This document shows, piece by piece, positions 8,303 to 17,803 of a stretch of DNA of 64,000 nucleotides; positions within the stretch are counted from its first letter, which is position 1; each line of letters opens with the position of its first letter. A model generated the notes under the pieces. The model saw nothing but the letters and a program-made list of their open reading frames with translations. It did not search any database and had not been told where the DNA came from. Origin of the DNA: Burkholderia sp. OK233 (lineage in GTDB: Bacteria; Pseudomonadota; Gammaproteobacteria; Burkholderiales; Burkholderiaceae); assembly GCF_900230185.1 (NCBI RefSeq), contig NZ_OCSR01000001.1:3906001-3970000 (forward strand). Direction: 5' to 3'. The position numbers and the translations under genes are program-made.

Positions 8303-9330
8303 GCGGCGGCGCTTTCCTCGCTATACGACGTGCGCGGCAGCGGCTTCAAATGCGCCGCGAACTGCTCGGACGCGGCTGCCCACGAGAAGCGTTCGGCCCA
8401 CGCGCGCGCATGGCTGCGCTCGATCTTCAGCGCTTCGAGGCAAGCCTCTCGTAAATCTTCATGCATGGCGCCCGCGCCGCCGTCGCCAAGCACGTCGATC
8501 GGGCCGGTCACCGGATACGCCGCGACCGGCGTGCCGCAAGCCAGCGCTTCGAGCAGCACGAGCCCGAAGGTATCGGTGCGGCTCGGGAACACGAATACGT
8601 CGGCAGCCGCGTAGACCTTGGCCAGTTCGGCTTGCGTCAGCACGCCCAGGTAATTCGCTTGCGGATAGCGCGACTTCAGTTCGGCGAGCGCCGGGCCTTC
8701 GCCGGCAACCCACTTCGAGCCGGGCAGATCGAGCTTGAGAAACGCCTCGACGTTCTTTTCGACCGCTACACGTCCCACGTACAGAAAGATCGGCCGCGCG
8801 GTGTTGAGGACCTTCGAGTCCATCTGGTGAAAGATGTCGAGGTCGACGCCGCGAGTCCACAGCACCACGTTGGTGAAGCCGAATTTTTCGAGGTCAGCCT
8901 TGACCACGGGCGTGGGCGCCATCACCGCCAGAGACGGCTTGTGGAACCAGTGCAGAAACTTGTAGGTGGCCGCGATCGGAATGCCGAAACGCGCCTGTAC
9001 GTACTCGGGAAAGCGCGTGTGATAAGCGGTTGTAAACGGCAGCTTGTGCTTGATCGCATAGGAGCGTGCGGCCATGCCGAGTGGGCCTTCGGTGGCGATG
9101 TGCAGCGCGTCGGGCGCGAATTCGTCGATGCGCTGATGGAGCTTGCGACGCGGCAGTAGCGACAGGCGAATCTCCGGATAGGTCGGGCACGGAATCGTCT
9201 TGAATTCGAGCGGCGTCAGCAGATCGACCTGGTGGCCGAGTGCGGTGAGCTCGCGCGTGGTGTTTTTCAGCGTGCGCACGACGCCATTGACCTGCGGTTC
9301 CCATGCATCGGTGACGATCATGATCTTCAT
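8299..9330 (-). CDS. Family 4 glycosyltransferase, Agt-like (diacylglycerol glucosyl/glucuronosyl transferase candidate)
   Basis: A 343-residue GT-B enzyme. The N-terminus MKIMIVTDAWEPQVNGVVRT and the C-terminal nucleotide-sugar motif SRTDTFGLVLLEALACGTPV (two Glu spaced by the family E-x7-E rule) place it in GT4. The VTDAWxPQVNGVVRTL opening is shared, to my knowledge, with Agt-type transferases that make glycolipids from diacylglycerol when phosphate is scarce; related enzymes are the mannosyltransferases MgtA and SqdX. It follows the PlcP-like phosphoesterase by 30 bases and overlaps dgkA by 4, so all three are one operon acting on diacylglycerol. The sugar donor cannot be read from sequence. 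Confidence 0.85.
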   Translation of the reverse strand: MKIMIVTDAWEPQVNGVVRTLKNTTRELTALGHQVDLLTPLEFKTIPCPTYPEIRLSLLPRRKLHQRIDEFAPDALHIATEGPLGMAARSYAIKHKLPFTTAYHTRFPEYVQARFGIPIAATYKFLHWFHKPSLAVMAPTPVVKADLEKFGFTNVVLWTRGVDLDIFHQMDSKVLNTARPIFLYVGRVAVEKNVEAFLKLDLPGSKWVAGEGPALAELKSRYPQANYLGVLTQAELAKVYAAADVFVFPSRTDTFGLVLLEALACGTPVAAYPVTGPIDVLGDGGAGAMHEDLREACLEALKIERSHARAWAERFSWAAASEQFAAHLKPLPRTSYSEESAAA

Positions 9331-9360
9331 CGGTTTCGGCCCAATAGAAGTGGAGAGGGA

Positions 9361-10302
9361 CTACGCGGTCGCCCGGGCCTTTTGCACGCCGACTTCCGGT
9401 GCGCGCATCACGGTCCAGTAGATCACCTTGAGTTCGCCTTCATACGTCTCGACGAGTGCCGACAGGCTTTCGACCCAATCGCCGTCGTTGCAATACAGCA
9501 CGCCGTCGATGTCGCGGATTTCGGCTTTGTGAATGTGCCCGCAGACCACGCCGTCGCAACCGCGGCGGCGTGCTTCGTCGGTCATCACGCGCTCGAACGA
9601 CGAAATGAAATTCACCGCGTTCTTTACCTGATGTTTCAGGTATTGCGACAGCGACCAGTACGGAAAGCCGAGCCGGCTGCGGATCCGGTTGAACCAGCGG
9701 TTCAGGATCAGGATCATCGTGTAGAGCGTGTCGCCGAGATAGGCGAGCCACTTCGCATGCTGGATCACGCCGTCGAACAGATCGCCGTGCACGATCCACA
9801 GGCGCTTACCGGCGAGCGTCGTGTGGAACGCTTCGCCGCGCACGTGGATGTCGCCGAACGCGAGGTCGCAGAACTGGCGCGCGGCTTCGTCGTGATTGCC
9901 CGGCACGTAGATGACCTGGGTGCCTTTGCGTGCTTTGCGCAACACCTTCTGCACGACGTCGTTGTGGGCCTGCGGCCAGTACCAGCCTTTTTTCAACTGC
10001 CAGCCGTCGATGATGTCGCCAACGAGGTACAGGTATTCCGACTCGTTGTGACGCAGGAAGTCGAGCAGATACGGCGCCTGACAACCGCTCGAGCCGAGGT
10101 GGATGTCGGACAGCCAGATGGTGCGATAGCGGTGCGGTTCGGCGTGGTCGTCGTCGTGATGGCTGGCGTGCGCGTCGAGTGGCAGCGACGGCACAGGCAA
10201 CGGCAAGCCGTGGCTAGGGTTGGGTTCCGGGCGGAACGCGACAGGGTCGACGCTCGGGCCGGTCTGGCGGAACAGGGAAGTCGCGGACGTTTTGGGGTCC
10301 AT
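9361..10302 (-). CDS. Calcineurin-like metallophosphoesterase, PlcP/LpxH family (phospholipase C candidate)
   Basis: A 313-residue protein with a disordered 57-residue N-terminus (His/Pro-rich) and a complete binuclear metal site: SDIHLG (65-70), GDIIDG (95-100), GNHDE (135-139), HGD (172-174) and GHIH (255-258). The family COG2908 contains LpxH (UDP-diacylglucosamine hydrolase of lipid A synthesis) and PlcP, a phospholipase C that removes phospho-head-groups from membrane lipids in rhizobia and marine bacteria. The segment GCQAPYLLDFLRH followed by GWYWPQAHNDVVQK looks like PlcP rather than short LpxH. Neighbouring Agt-like and DgkA genes and the PHO-box-like site upstream support PlcP. A lipid A role remains the alternative. 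Confidence 0.83.
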   Translation of the reverse strand: MDPKTSATSLFRQTGPSVDPVAFRPEPNPSHGLPLPVPSLPLDAHASHHDDDHAEPHRYRTIWLSDIHLGSSGCQAPYLLDFLRHNESEYLYLVGDIIDGWQLKKGWYWPQAHNDVVQKVLRKARKGTQVIYVPGNHDEAARQFCDLAFGDIHVRGEAFHTTLAGKRLWIVHGDLFDGVIQHAKWLAYLGDTLYTMILILNRWFNRIRSRLGFPYWSLSQYLKHQVKNAVNFISSFERVMTDEARRRGCDGVVCGHIHKAEIRDIDGVLYCNDGDWVESLSALVETYEGELKVIYWTVMRAPEVGVQKARATA

Positions 10303-10346
10303 GGCTCACGCGTCGAGTTGCGGTGCCCGTATTGCGCCAGTCGCGC

Positions 10347-10364
10347 GTGACCGTGCCGTGACAG
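10347..10364 (-). promoter_or_regulatory. PHO box (PhoB site) candidate before the plcP-like operon
   Basis: Read on the minus strand, the site is CTGTCACGGCACGGTCAC. This is two 7-base repeats (CTGTCAC, CGGTCAC) separated by 4 bases, as in the PhoB consensus CTGTCAY-N4-CTGTCAY; 13 of 14 repeat bases fit. It ends 44 bases before the start codon, a normal distance for an activator site that replaces the -35. The expected -10 about 11 bases downstream is weak (around CAATAC), which is common for PhoB-dependent promoters. Confidence 0.62.
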
Positions 10365-10403
10365 TCACGAGAAGTTCTTATTACTGTGTCGGGAGAGGGA
10401 AGC

Positions 10404-10925
10404 TCAGCGCGCGATGCTGATCACGCGCGTACCGGCGAGGCGGTCGTGCAGGAATTGACGCTGCGAATCGAAGCGGCCGGTGGCGGCCCACAGGACGAAC
10501 CAGATCGCGGCGATCACCAGCGTCTGGGGCAAGGCGAGGCCCAGCAAAGGATGCAGCGCGAGCGGCGGCAAGAACCACAGCCATGCCAGCACGTAACGAA
10601 CGATCGCCCGGCCCGTGGACAGCGGCGCGCCGTTAGCGGCGACGACGCGCAGGCGCCAGGTTTTCATCGGCAGCGTCTGGCCGCTGTGGGTCCAGAACCA
10701 GACGAAATACAGACCGACCACGAGGCCGATCCACGCGGCAAGCAGGTTGTGATGGGTGAGACCGTTGCGCTGCTGCGTCAACGTGCTGAACAGATAGCCT
10801 GCGATGAACACGACGCCGAACAGGATCACGGCTTCGTAGAGCAGCGTGGCGAGGCGCCGGCGAACGGTGGGTGCGGTGCCGGATGATTCGGCGGGCAGTG
10901 TCGAGGTAGCGAGCGGTTGGGACAC
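10404..10925 (-). CDS. RDD family membrane protein
   Basis: A 173-residue membrane protein of the RDD family (named for conserved Arg-Asp-Asp). Hydrophobic segments lie at about residues 28-50, 60-78, 108-128 and 130-145. The family pattern is visible: an RRLATLLYEAVILFG first helix (with Tyr-Glu in place of the usual Asp), the SGQTLPMKTWRLRVV loop, and QRQFLHDRLAGTRV at the end. RDD proteins are mostly uncharacterised; some act as Na+/H+ antiporters or transport accessories. GTG 10925 (VSQPLATS) is chosen because it begins 13 bases after the previous stop; a longer frame would be Arg-rich nonsense. It is the last gene of the sigma-factor row. Confidence 0.8.
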   Translation of the reverse strand: MSQPLATSTLPAESSGTAPTVRRRLATLLYEAVILFGVVFIAGYLFSTLTQQRNGLTHHNLLAAWIGLVVGLYFVWFWTHSGQTLPMKTWRLRVVAANGAPLSTGRAIVRYVLAWLWFLPPLALHPLLGLALPQTLVIAAIWFVLWAATGRFDSQRQFLHDRLAGTRVISIAR

Positions 10926-10938
10926 AGTGGGGCGCGGA

Positions 10939-11697
10939 TCAGGAGCCGTTGAAGATCGACGGCGCCTCGGCCGGCGAGACCGGCAACGGCGTGGCGGGCA
11001 CGAAGCTCCCTGCAGCGGGAATCGCCGGCGTGACGGCCGGGCTCGGCAATGGAGCGGCAGCTGCGGTACTCGCCGCTGCAGCACCGCTCGCGCCGTGCTC
11101 GCGGGCATTGACCAGACGGTCCAGGCCCTTGATCTCGGTCTTGCCGGACGGCGGCGCGCTCACGACGCTCGGCCGCCGCTTACGCTCGCTCGCGGCGAGC
11201 CGCTCCTTCTGCTCTTCCGGCAATTCCTGATAGGCCTTCCACGCGTTCTGGCGGGTCTCGCGCGGCAACTCCTTCGACACCTGGTAGTTTTCGCGGGCGA
11301 CGCGCCGCTGATCGGGCGTCATGCGCACCCATTCAGTCATTCGGTCATGCAGGCGTTTTTGCGCATCGGGCGACAACTTCGGGTAACGCGATGCGATCTT
11401 GATCCATTTTCGCTTGCGCTCCTCGCTAAAGGAATCCCATTGGCTGGCGAACGGCGCGAGCGCAACGTGTTCGGCCGTGCTCAGGTGCGACCACGCCATC
11501 GGGCTATTGTTGTCGGACAGGCTGGGCAGATCGACGGCGAGGGTCGGCGCAGGCGCCTTGGCGGTTGCGTTGCCGCCTGCGGCAGGCGCGCTGGTGGTCG
11601 ACGGGCTCGGATAAAAGCGCGGATACGTCGCGGCAAACGACACCAGGGCCGCGATCGCGCATCCGAAAACAACGGCCAAGCCGCGCTTGTAACTCAC
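10939..11697 (-). CDS. DUF3106 domain protein, membrane-anchored, periplasmic helical repeats
   Basis: A 252-residue protein: one N-terminal hydrophobic segment (about residues 6-24, signal anchor or signal peptide), a Pro/Ala linker, then charged helices that repeat the pattern W/L...SP.Q+R: DSFSEERKRKWIKIASRYP, LSPDAQKRLHDRMTEW, MTPDQRRVARENYQ and LPEEQKERLAA. This is DUF3106; the LTxxQ-like repeats recall the periplasmic stress proteins Spy/CpxP, though homology is not shown. The C-terminus is Ala/Pro-rich. GTG 11697 has a good GGGAG ribosome site and starts 17 bases after the DUF3619 stop. Co-expression with an ECF sigma factor suggests an envelope role. Confidence 0.8.
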   Translation of the reverse strand: MSYKRGLAVVFGCAIAALVSFAATYPRFYPSPSTTSAPAAGGNATAKAPAPTLAVDLPSLSDNNSPMAWSHLSTAEHVALAPFASQWDSFSEERKRKWIKIASRYPKLSPDAQKRLHDRMTEWVRMTPDQRRVARENYQVSKELPRETRQNAWKAYQELPEEQKERLAASERKRRPSVVSAPPSGKTEIKGLDRLVNAREHGASGAAAASTAAAAPLPSPAVTPAIPAAGSFVPATPLPVSPAEAPSIFNGS

Positions 11698-11713
11698 CCG
11701 AAGAATCTCCCGC

Positions 11714-12142
11714 TCAGTGGGCGCGTGATAGGTACGCGTTGAAACCGTGATCGAGATAGGCATTGAGCGGCAAGTCGTCGCTTAGCATGGCTGCATCGAT
11801 ATCGGCGAGTTCGGCGGTGCGTTGCTGGTCTTCCCAGTAGGCGATGCCCACCAGGCTGACGACCAGCGCGACGAGCGGCCAGGCGAGCGCAAAGCGGCGC
11901 AGCGGCGAGCGGCGGCGCTGCGGCACCTCGACCTGTGGCATACCGGACGGCATGCCGGCACCGGCGAAGGCGGGCACGAACACCGGCGCGCTCACGGTTT
12001 CGGGCTTCTTGCGAGCGAGCGCGGCACGGCGCGCCACGGCGAGCCGGTCGACGGTGGCGGACGGAATACTGGCGGCGTTTTCGTCGAGCGCGCGGCGCAC
12101 CTGGCGGGCGAACTCGAGTTCTTTGGTTTCTAGGGAGCTCAT
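11714..12142 (-). CDS. DUF3619 family protein, candidate anti-sigma factor
   Basis: A 142-residue protein with a charged cytoplasmic N-terminal part (ETKELEFARQVRRALDENA), one membrane segment at about residues 84-103, and a short C-terminal tail. DUF3619 has no established function. Its ATG overlaps the ECF sigma stop codon in an ATGA arrangement (12139-12142), the usual layout of a sigma/anti-sigma pair, and the topology fits a membrane-tethered anti-sigma. This assignment is inference; no zinc-binding HxxxCxxC motif of the ZAS class is present. Confidence 0.78.
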   Translation of the reverse strand: MSSLETKELEFARQVRRALDENAASIPSATVDRLAVARRAALARKKPETVSAPVFVPAFAGAGMPSGMPQVEVPQRRRSPLRRFALAWPLVALVVSLVGIAYWEDQQRTAELADIDAAMLSDDLPLNAYLDHGFNAYLSRAH

Positions 12143-12702
12143 AGCGTGATTCCTTTAGCCTTGAGCGCTTGCGCCAGCGTGTGGGTGGCCCGCGAGCAGT
12201 GTGTTTTCACACTGCCTTCGGAGCAGCCCATCGCGGCGGCAGTCTCGGCAACATCCATATCTTCCCAATAACGCATGAGAAACGCCTCCCGTTGACGTGC
12301 CGGTAACTTTTGGATCTCGTTGTCGATTAACTGTAAGACCTGTTCGCGTTCGAGTTTCTGTTCGTTGCTTTCTGAGCCCGCTGAACCTTGCTGCGCCTCG
12401 AATGTTTCGAGTGGGTCGAATTCGTCGTCGTCGGCGTTGCCGAGCGAGGAAAACAGACTAACCCAAGTATTGCGCACTTTGGCACGACGGAAATAGTCGT
12501 GCATCGCATTCTGGAGAATACGCTGAAACAGGAGCGGAAGTTCGGCGGCGGGACGGTCGCCATATTTTTCGGCGAGCTTGATCATCGCGTCCTGCACGAT
12601 ATCGAGCGAGGCGTCGTCGTCCCGCACGGCGTAGACCGTCTGCTTGAATGCGCGCCTTTCGACGCCCGCCAGAAAATCGGCGAGTTCCTTGTCTGATGCC
12701 AT
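12139..12702 (-). CDS. ECF RNA polymerase sigma factor
   Basis: A 187-residue group 4 sigma factor. Region 2 is visible as FKQTVYAVRDDDASLDIVQDAMIKLAEKY with LLFQRILQNAMHDYFRR (sigma 2.1-2.4), followed by an acidic linker (NADDDEFDPLE) and region 4 with LPARQREAFLMRYWEDMDVAETAAAMGCSEGSVKTHCSRA, an ideal sigma-70 region 4 HTH. ATG 12702 (MASDKELADFL) is the family-like start; the frame continues upstream without a better codon. It heads a minus-strand operon with DUF3619, DUF3106 and RDD genes and runs divergently from ilvI. Target promoter and signal are unknown. Confidence 0.9.
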   Translation of the reverse strand: MASDKELADFLAGVERRAFKQTVYAVRDDDASLDIVQDAMIKLAEKYGDRPAAELPLLFQRILQNAMHDYFRRAKVRNTWVSLFSSLGNADDDEFDPLETFEAQQGSAGSESNEQKLEREQVLQLIDNEIQKLPARQREAFLMRYWEDMDVAETAAAMGCSEGSVKTHCSRATHTLAQALKAKGITL

Positions 12703-13065
12703 CCGTTTGGGGGTCGGCGCAGCGTGCGTGCGCGTAATCGGTCGAAAAATGTCGTAAAACTCGCGGATGCTAACAAACTTTCGCTCCGCTGGGGCGAAAC
12801 CTGTCCTACCTTGCATCTCTATAACACGGTCCCGGTCGTTTTTTACCCATTGCGGGATTCAGGGGCAGGGTGCCAGGGCAATATTTGCTTGACCGCGCGA
12901 ACATCTGCAGATATCTTCGCTGGTTCGCAACATAAGTGACTTGTCTCAATTGAGGTGTGGCCCAAGAAGCTCACCTGTCAACTGGACGCGCCGCTTGAAC
13001 CCGAGCCACAAGCCCGGCAGAGAGCACCCGATCAATTTTTTGCCGAAAATTCGAAAGGTGAATAA
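12703..13065. other. Divergent intergenic region between the ECF sigma gene and ilvI
   Basis: This 363-base gap holds the promoter for ilvI (12889-12917), a 10-base palindrome CTCAATTGAG at 12945-12954 in the ilvI leader, and presumably the sigma-factor promoter near 12780-12830, which I could not define. The ilvI leader is about 140 bases; I found no Ile/Val/Leu-rich leader peptide or T-run attenuator in it. Confidence 0.6.
12889..12917 (+). promoter_or_regulatory. Sigma-70 promoter of ilvIHC
   Basis: TTGACC at 12889-12894 and TATCTT at 12912-12917 are separated by 17 bases. The -35 matches 5 of 6 and the -10 matches 4 of 6 consensus positions. Transcription would start near 12924. Confidence 0.55.
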
Positions 13066-14829
13066 ATGAATATGCCCAGCGCGGAATTCTCCACGTCGGA
13101 TACGACCCCCCATCCTGAAGCTGACTCTATCGGCGCCACCGTGCTCATGCGCGCTTTGGCCGACGAAGACGTCGAGTTTGTGTGGGGCTATCCCGGCGGC
13201 TCGGTACTCTACATTTACGACGAGCTGTACAAGCAGGACAAATTCCAGCACATCCTCGTGCGCCACGAACAAGCCGCAGTCCACGCCGCCGACGCCTTTG
13301 CGCGTTCCACCGGCAAAGTGGGTGTGTGCCTCGTGACCTCCGGCCCCGGCGTTACCAATGCGGTGACAGGCATCGCCACGGCCTACATGGATTCGATCCC
13401 GATGGTGATCATCAGCGGCCAGGTGCCGACTGCTGCGATCGGTCAGGATGCGTTCCAGGAGTGCGATACGGTCGGCATCACGCGTCCCTGCGTGAAGCAC
13501 AACTACCTCGTGAAGGACGTGCGCGACCTCGCCGCTACCGTCAAGAAAGCTTTCTATATCGCCCGTACCGGCCGTCCCGGCCCGGTGCTGATCGACATTC
13601 CGAAAGACGTGTCGAAGATGCCGTGCCAGTACGAACCGCTCAAGACCGTTTCGCTGCGCTCGTACAACCCGGTCACGAAAGGTCACTCCGGCCAGATTCG
13701 CAAGGCCGTGGCCTTGTTGCTGTCGGCCAAGCGTCCGTATATCTACACCGGCGGCGGCATCATCCTCGCGGATGCGTCGCGTGAGCTGAATCAATTCGCC
13801 GATCTGCTCGGTTACCCGATCACCAATACGTTGATGGGTCTGGGCGGCTACCGCGCGAGCGACAAGAAATTCCTCGGCATGCTCGGCATGCACGGCACGT
13901 ACGAAGCCAACATGGCGATGCAGCACTGCGACGTGCTGATCGCGATCGGCGCGCGCTTTGACGACCGTGTGATCGGCGACCCGGCGCACTTCGCATCGCG
14001 CCCGCGCAAGATCATTCATATCGACATCGATCCTTCCTCCATCTCCAAGCGCGTCAAGGTCGACATTCCGATCGTCGGCGACGTGAAGGAAGTGCTGAAG
14101 GAGCTGATCGAGCAGTTGCAAACGGCCGAGCATGGCCCGGACACCGCGGCGCTCGCCGACTGGTGGAAGGACATCGAAGCCTGGCGCGCCAAAGACTGCC
14201 TGAAGTTCGACCGCAAGAGCGACATCATCAAACCGCAGTACGTGGTGGAAAAGGCGTGGGAGCTGACCGACGGCAATGCCTTCGTGTGTTCCGACGTCGG
14301 CCAGCACCAGATGTGGGCCGCGCAGTTCTATCGCTTCAACAAGCCGCGCCGCTGGATCAATTCCGGTGGCCTCGGCACGATGGGCTTCGGCCTGCCGGCG
14401 GCGATGGGCGTGAAGATGGCGCACCCGGACGACGACGTGCTCTGTATCACGGGCGAAGGCTCGATCCAGATGTGTATCCAGGAACTCTCGACCTGCAAGC
14501 AGTACGAGACGCCCATCAAGATCATTTCGCTGAACAACCGCTATCTGGGCATGGTGCGCCAGTGGCAGCAGATCGAATACAGCAAGCGCTATTCGCATTC
14601 GTACATGGATGCGCTGCCGGATTTCGTGAAGCTCGCCGAAGCGTACGGCCACGTCGGCATGCGTATCGAACGCACGGCCGATGTCGAGCCGGCGCTGAAA
14701 GAAGCGCTGCGCCTGAAAGATCGCACGGTGTTTCTCGATTTCCAGACCGATCCGACCGAAAACGTCTGGCCGATGGTTCAGGCCGGCAAGGGCATCACTG
14801 AGATGCTCATGGGTTCGGAAGATCTATAA
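13066..14829 (+). CDS. ilvI: Acetolactate synthase large (catalytic) subunit
   Basis: A 587-residue ThDP enzyme, full length. It condenses pyruvate with pyruvate or 2-ketobutyrate to start valine/leucine and isoleucine synthesis. Visible features: the N-terminal GYPGGSVLYIYDEL, the catalytic Glu68 in RHEQAAVHAADA, the central FAD-type domain, and the ThDP-binding GEGSIQMCIQELST...NNRYLGMVRQWQ near the C-terminus, which marks the biosynthetic (AHAS) type. ATG 13066 follows an AAAGGTG ribosome site. The small subunit ilvH lies 112 bases downstream and ilvC after it, so this is the branched-chain operon. The symbol ilvB would be equally valid in this genus. Confidence 0.96.
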   Translation: MNMPSAEFSTSDTTPHPEADSIGATVLMRALADEDVEFVWGYPGGSVLYIYDELYKQDKFQHILVRHEQAAVHAADAFARSTGKVGVCLVTSGPGVTNAVTGIATAYMDSIPMVIISGQVPTAAIGQDAFQECDTVGITRPCVKHNYLVKDVRDLAATVKKAFYIARTGRPGPVLIDIPKDVSKMPCQYEPLKTVSLRSYNPVTKGHSGQIRKAVALLLSAKRPYIYTGGGIILADASRELNQFADLLGYPITNTLMGLGGYRASDKKFLGMLGMHGTYEANMAMQHCDVLIAIGARFDDRVIGDPAHFASRPRKIIHIDIDPSSISKRVKVDIPIVGDVKEVLKELIEQLQTAEHGPDTAALADWWKDIEAWRAKDCLKFDRKSDIIKPQYVVEKAWELTDGNAFVCSDVGQHQMWAAQFYRFNKPRRWINSGGLGTMGFGLPAAMGVKMAHPDDDVLCITGEGSIQMCIQELSTCKQYETPIKIISLNNRYLGMVRQWQQIEYSKRYSHSYMDALPDFVKLAEAYGHVGMRIERTADVEPALKEALRLKDRTVFLDFQTDPTENVWPMVQAGKGITEMLMGSEDL

Positions 14830-14941
14830 CGACGGTTTTTAGCGTTGGCTTCGTCATGCGCGCCTTCACAAAGGGCGAAGGCGGACGAAGCGGCGCGAAA
14901 CCGCTCGCATACATCGACAAAACATCTGGAAGAAGCGAAAC

Positions 14942-15433
14942 ATGAGACACATTATTTCTGTCCTGCTGGAAAACGAACCGGGCGCGTTATCACGCGTGGT
15001 GGGGTTGTTCTCCGCACGCGGCTACAACATTGAAACCTTGACGGTGGCTCCGACCGAAGACCGTTCGCTGTCGCGCATGACCATCGTCTCCATTGGCTCG
15101 GACGACGTGATCGAACAGATCACGAAGCATCTGAACCGCCTGATCGAGGTGGTGAAAGTGGTCGACCTTACCGAGGGCGCCCATATCGAGCGTGAGCTGA
15201 TGTTGATCAAGGTGAGGGCGGTCGGCAAGGAACGTGAGGAGATGAAACGGATGTCGGATATTTTCCGCGGCCGCATCATCGACGTCACCGAAAAGACCTA
15301 TACGATCGAACTGACGGGCGCGAGCGACAAGCTCGATGCCTTCATCGAAGGGATCGACGCGACTGCGATTCTCGAAACCGTCCGTACAGGCAGTTCGGGC
15401 ATCGGCCGCGGCGAGCGCATTCTGAAGGTTTGA
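14942..15433 (+). CDS. ilvH: Acetolactate synthase small (regulatory) subunit
   Basis: A 163-residue regulatory subunit: N-terminal ACT domain MRHIISVLLENEPGALSRVVGLFSARGYNIETL (a typical valine-binding ACT start) and a C-terminal domain with SDIFRGRIIDVT and TGASDKLDAFI. It binds the large subunit, raises its activity and gives valine feedback control. The length equals that of E. coli IlvH. The ribosome site GGAAGAAG lies just upstream of ATG 14942. The 112-base gap to ilvI contains no obvious terminator. Confidence 0.96.
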   Translation: MRHIISVLLENEPGALSRVVGLFSARGYNIETLTVAPTEDRSLSRMTIVSIGSDDVIEQITKHLNRLIEVVKVVDLTEGAHIERELMLIKVRAVGKEREEMKRMSDIFRGRIIDVTEKTYTIELTGASDKLDAFIEGIDATAILETVRTGSSGIGRGERILKV

Positions 15434-15577
15434 CGCGCGCGCTGAGTTGCGGTTCGAAGTTGCGTTACCAACCGTCTCGATCGAAGCCGGGCAGTGCCTC
15501 AAAGAACCCGGCCAGCAATACACCATTCGCAGTATTTGTATTTCACTGATTTCACCGAATTTAGCCAAGGAACCGAC

Positions 15578-16594
<1,017 letters not shown>

Positions 16595-16652
16595 GAAGCC
16601 AGCTTTGCCGCATCTGACCGGCGCCGCGCCTCGTCGCAGCAGCCGGTAATGC

Positions 16653-16691
16653 AAAAAGCCGTCCAAGGGTGCTGAACCCTGGGCGGCTTTT
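16653..16691 (+). terminator. Rho-independent terminator of ilvIHC
   Basis: The inverted repeat GCCGTCC-AAGGG...ACCCT-GGGCGGC is preceded by five A and followed by a T run. The group II intron begins about 19 bases later. Confidence 0.85.
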
Positions 16692-17721
16692 GCTATCCTA
16701 CGGTTTTACGTGCGACACGCACGCTCGTGTCCGGGTCGTCCCCAACGTAAGGGGACATCGACTAGCGGTATCAGGAGGGCGTCTTTATGAGCCTAACCGG
16801 CCGCGAAAGTGCAATGTGGGGCCTCACGAAGCCTCGTAGCCTTTGCACTTCTTGTAACGAAGCGATCTCGGTATGGGTATGCCGGGTATCGCTATAGGCG
16901 ATGGCTGGTATGCCGTATTTCTCCGGCCATCGCATTGCATTGACCTGATTACCGTCAGGTTCCGCCCAATCAGCGGCTTCACCTCCGCTGACAAAGCGGA
17001 GTGGAGTATGTAATTCCCGCGCCTTAGGGCAACGGTTTCGTTACGAGATACGAGCGAAAGCTCGGTGTGTCATTGTTCGACCTCGACAGTTTTTTTTATT
17101 TTTTATGTCGTGGGTAGTGAACCTGCTGTACGACCAGCAGTAGCCTAGGAAGACATGCGTCACTGGCAACGGTGGGGTGTGAAGCTCTTCTAACAATGTA
17201 GCCTTCGGACGTATCGGGCGGGTGAACGCCGCGAGGTGCTCACTCGGAGACTCCAAGCAGCAAAAGGGGTTGAGGCGCTAGGCTGGCTGATACGGTTAAC
17301 GCAAGTGAACTGCTGATAAACCTCGTAAGTAGGACGGTGCCAAAGCTGCTGACAGGCATCAACCAAACGGTGTGCGGTCGGATAACCCGCTGTAAATTCG
17401 GGTTACGTCGTCATCGGACCGCCGGGGAATAGGCAGAACCTAAGTCAGTCGTGTGACATGCCGGGAACGTGGTAAGCCTGTATGGTTGCCGGCCGTAGTT
17501 TGGCTGGCAGGCGAACCGTGAGGGACGCTGTTGATTGTGCAGGTATGGGATGACGGAAAAAGCGAAAGCCGGCCTGTAATGGATCGGATAGGGGTTGAGA
17601 CATTACCCCACGCGAAAGCGGGCAGACTTCCGTCTGGTCTACCGTCGCAAGATGGCTGACTAGCCCTTTAGCTGGAGAGGTGATTGCTGGTGGCTCCTTA
17701 GCCATTAGCGTACGTTTTTTA

Positions 17722-17755
17722 ACCCCCTTGCGGGAGCAGATCGCTCCCGCAAGGG
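17722..17755 (+). repeat. Perfect 14-bp stem-loop inside the intron, before the maturase gene
   Basis: CCCCTTGCGGGAGC is followed after five bases by its exact reverse complement GCTCCCGCAAGGGG. It sits at the domain III/IV boundary, 49 bases before the maturase ATG, where group II introns fold domain IV and regulate maturase translation. It carries no T run, so it is unlikely to be a terminator. Confidence 0.6.
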
Positions 17756-17803
17756 GTGATCTGTTCTCCGCTCGGGATTCACTTCTTCGAGTAGGAGAGC
17801 AGC

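Noticed and set aside
12946..14652. A 568-codon minus-strand frame over ilvI.
   Set aside because: Antisense artefact; ilvI is clear by motifs.
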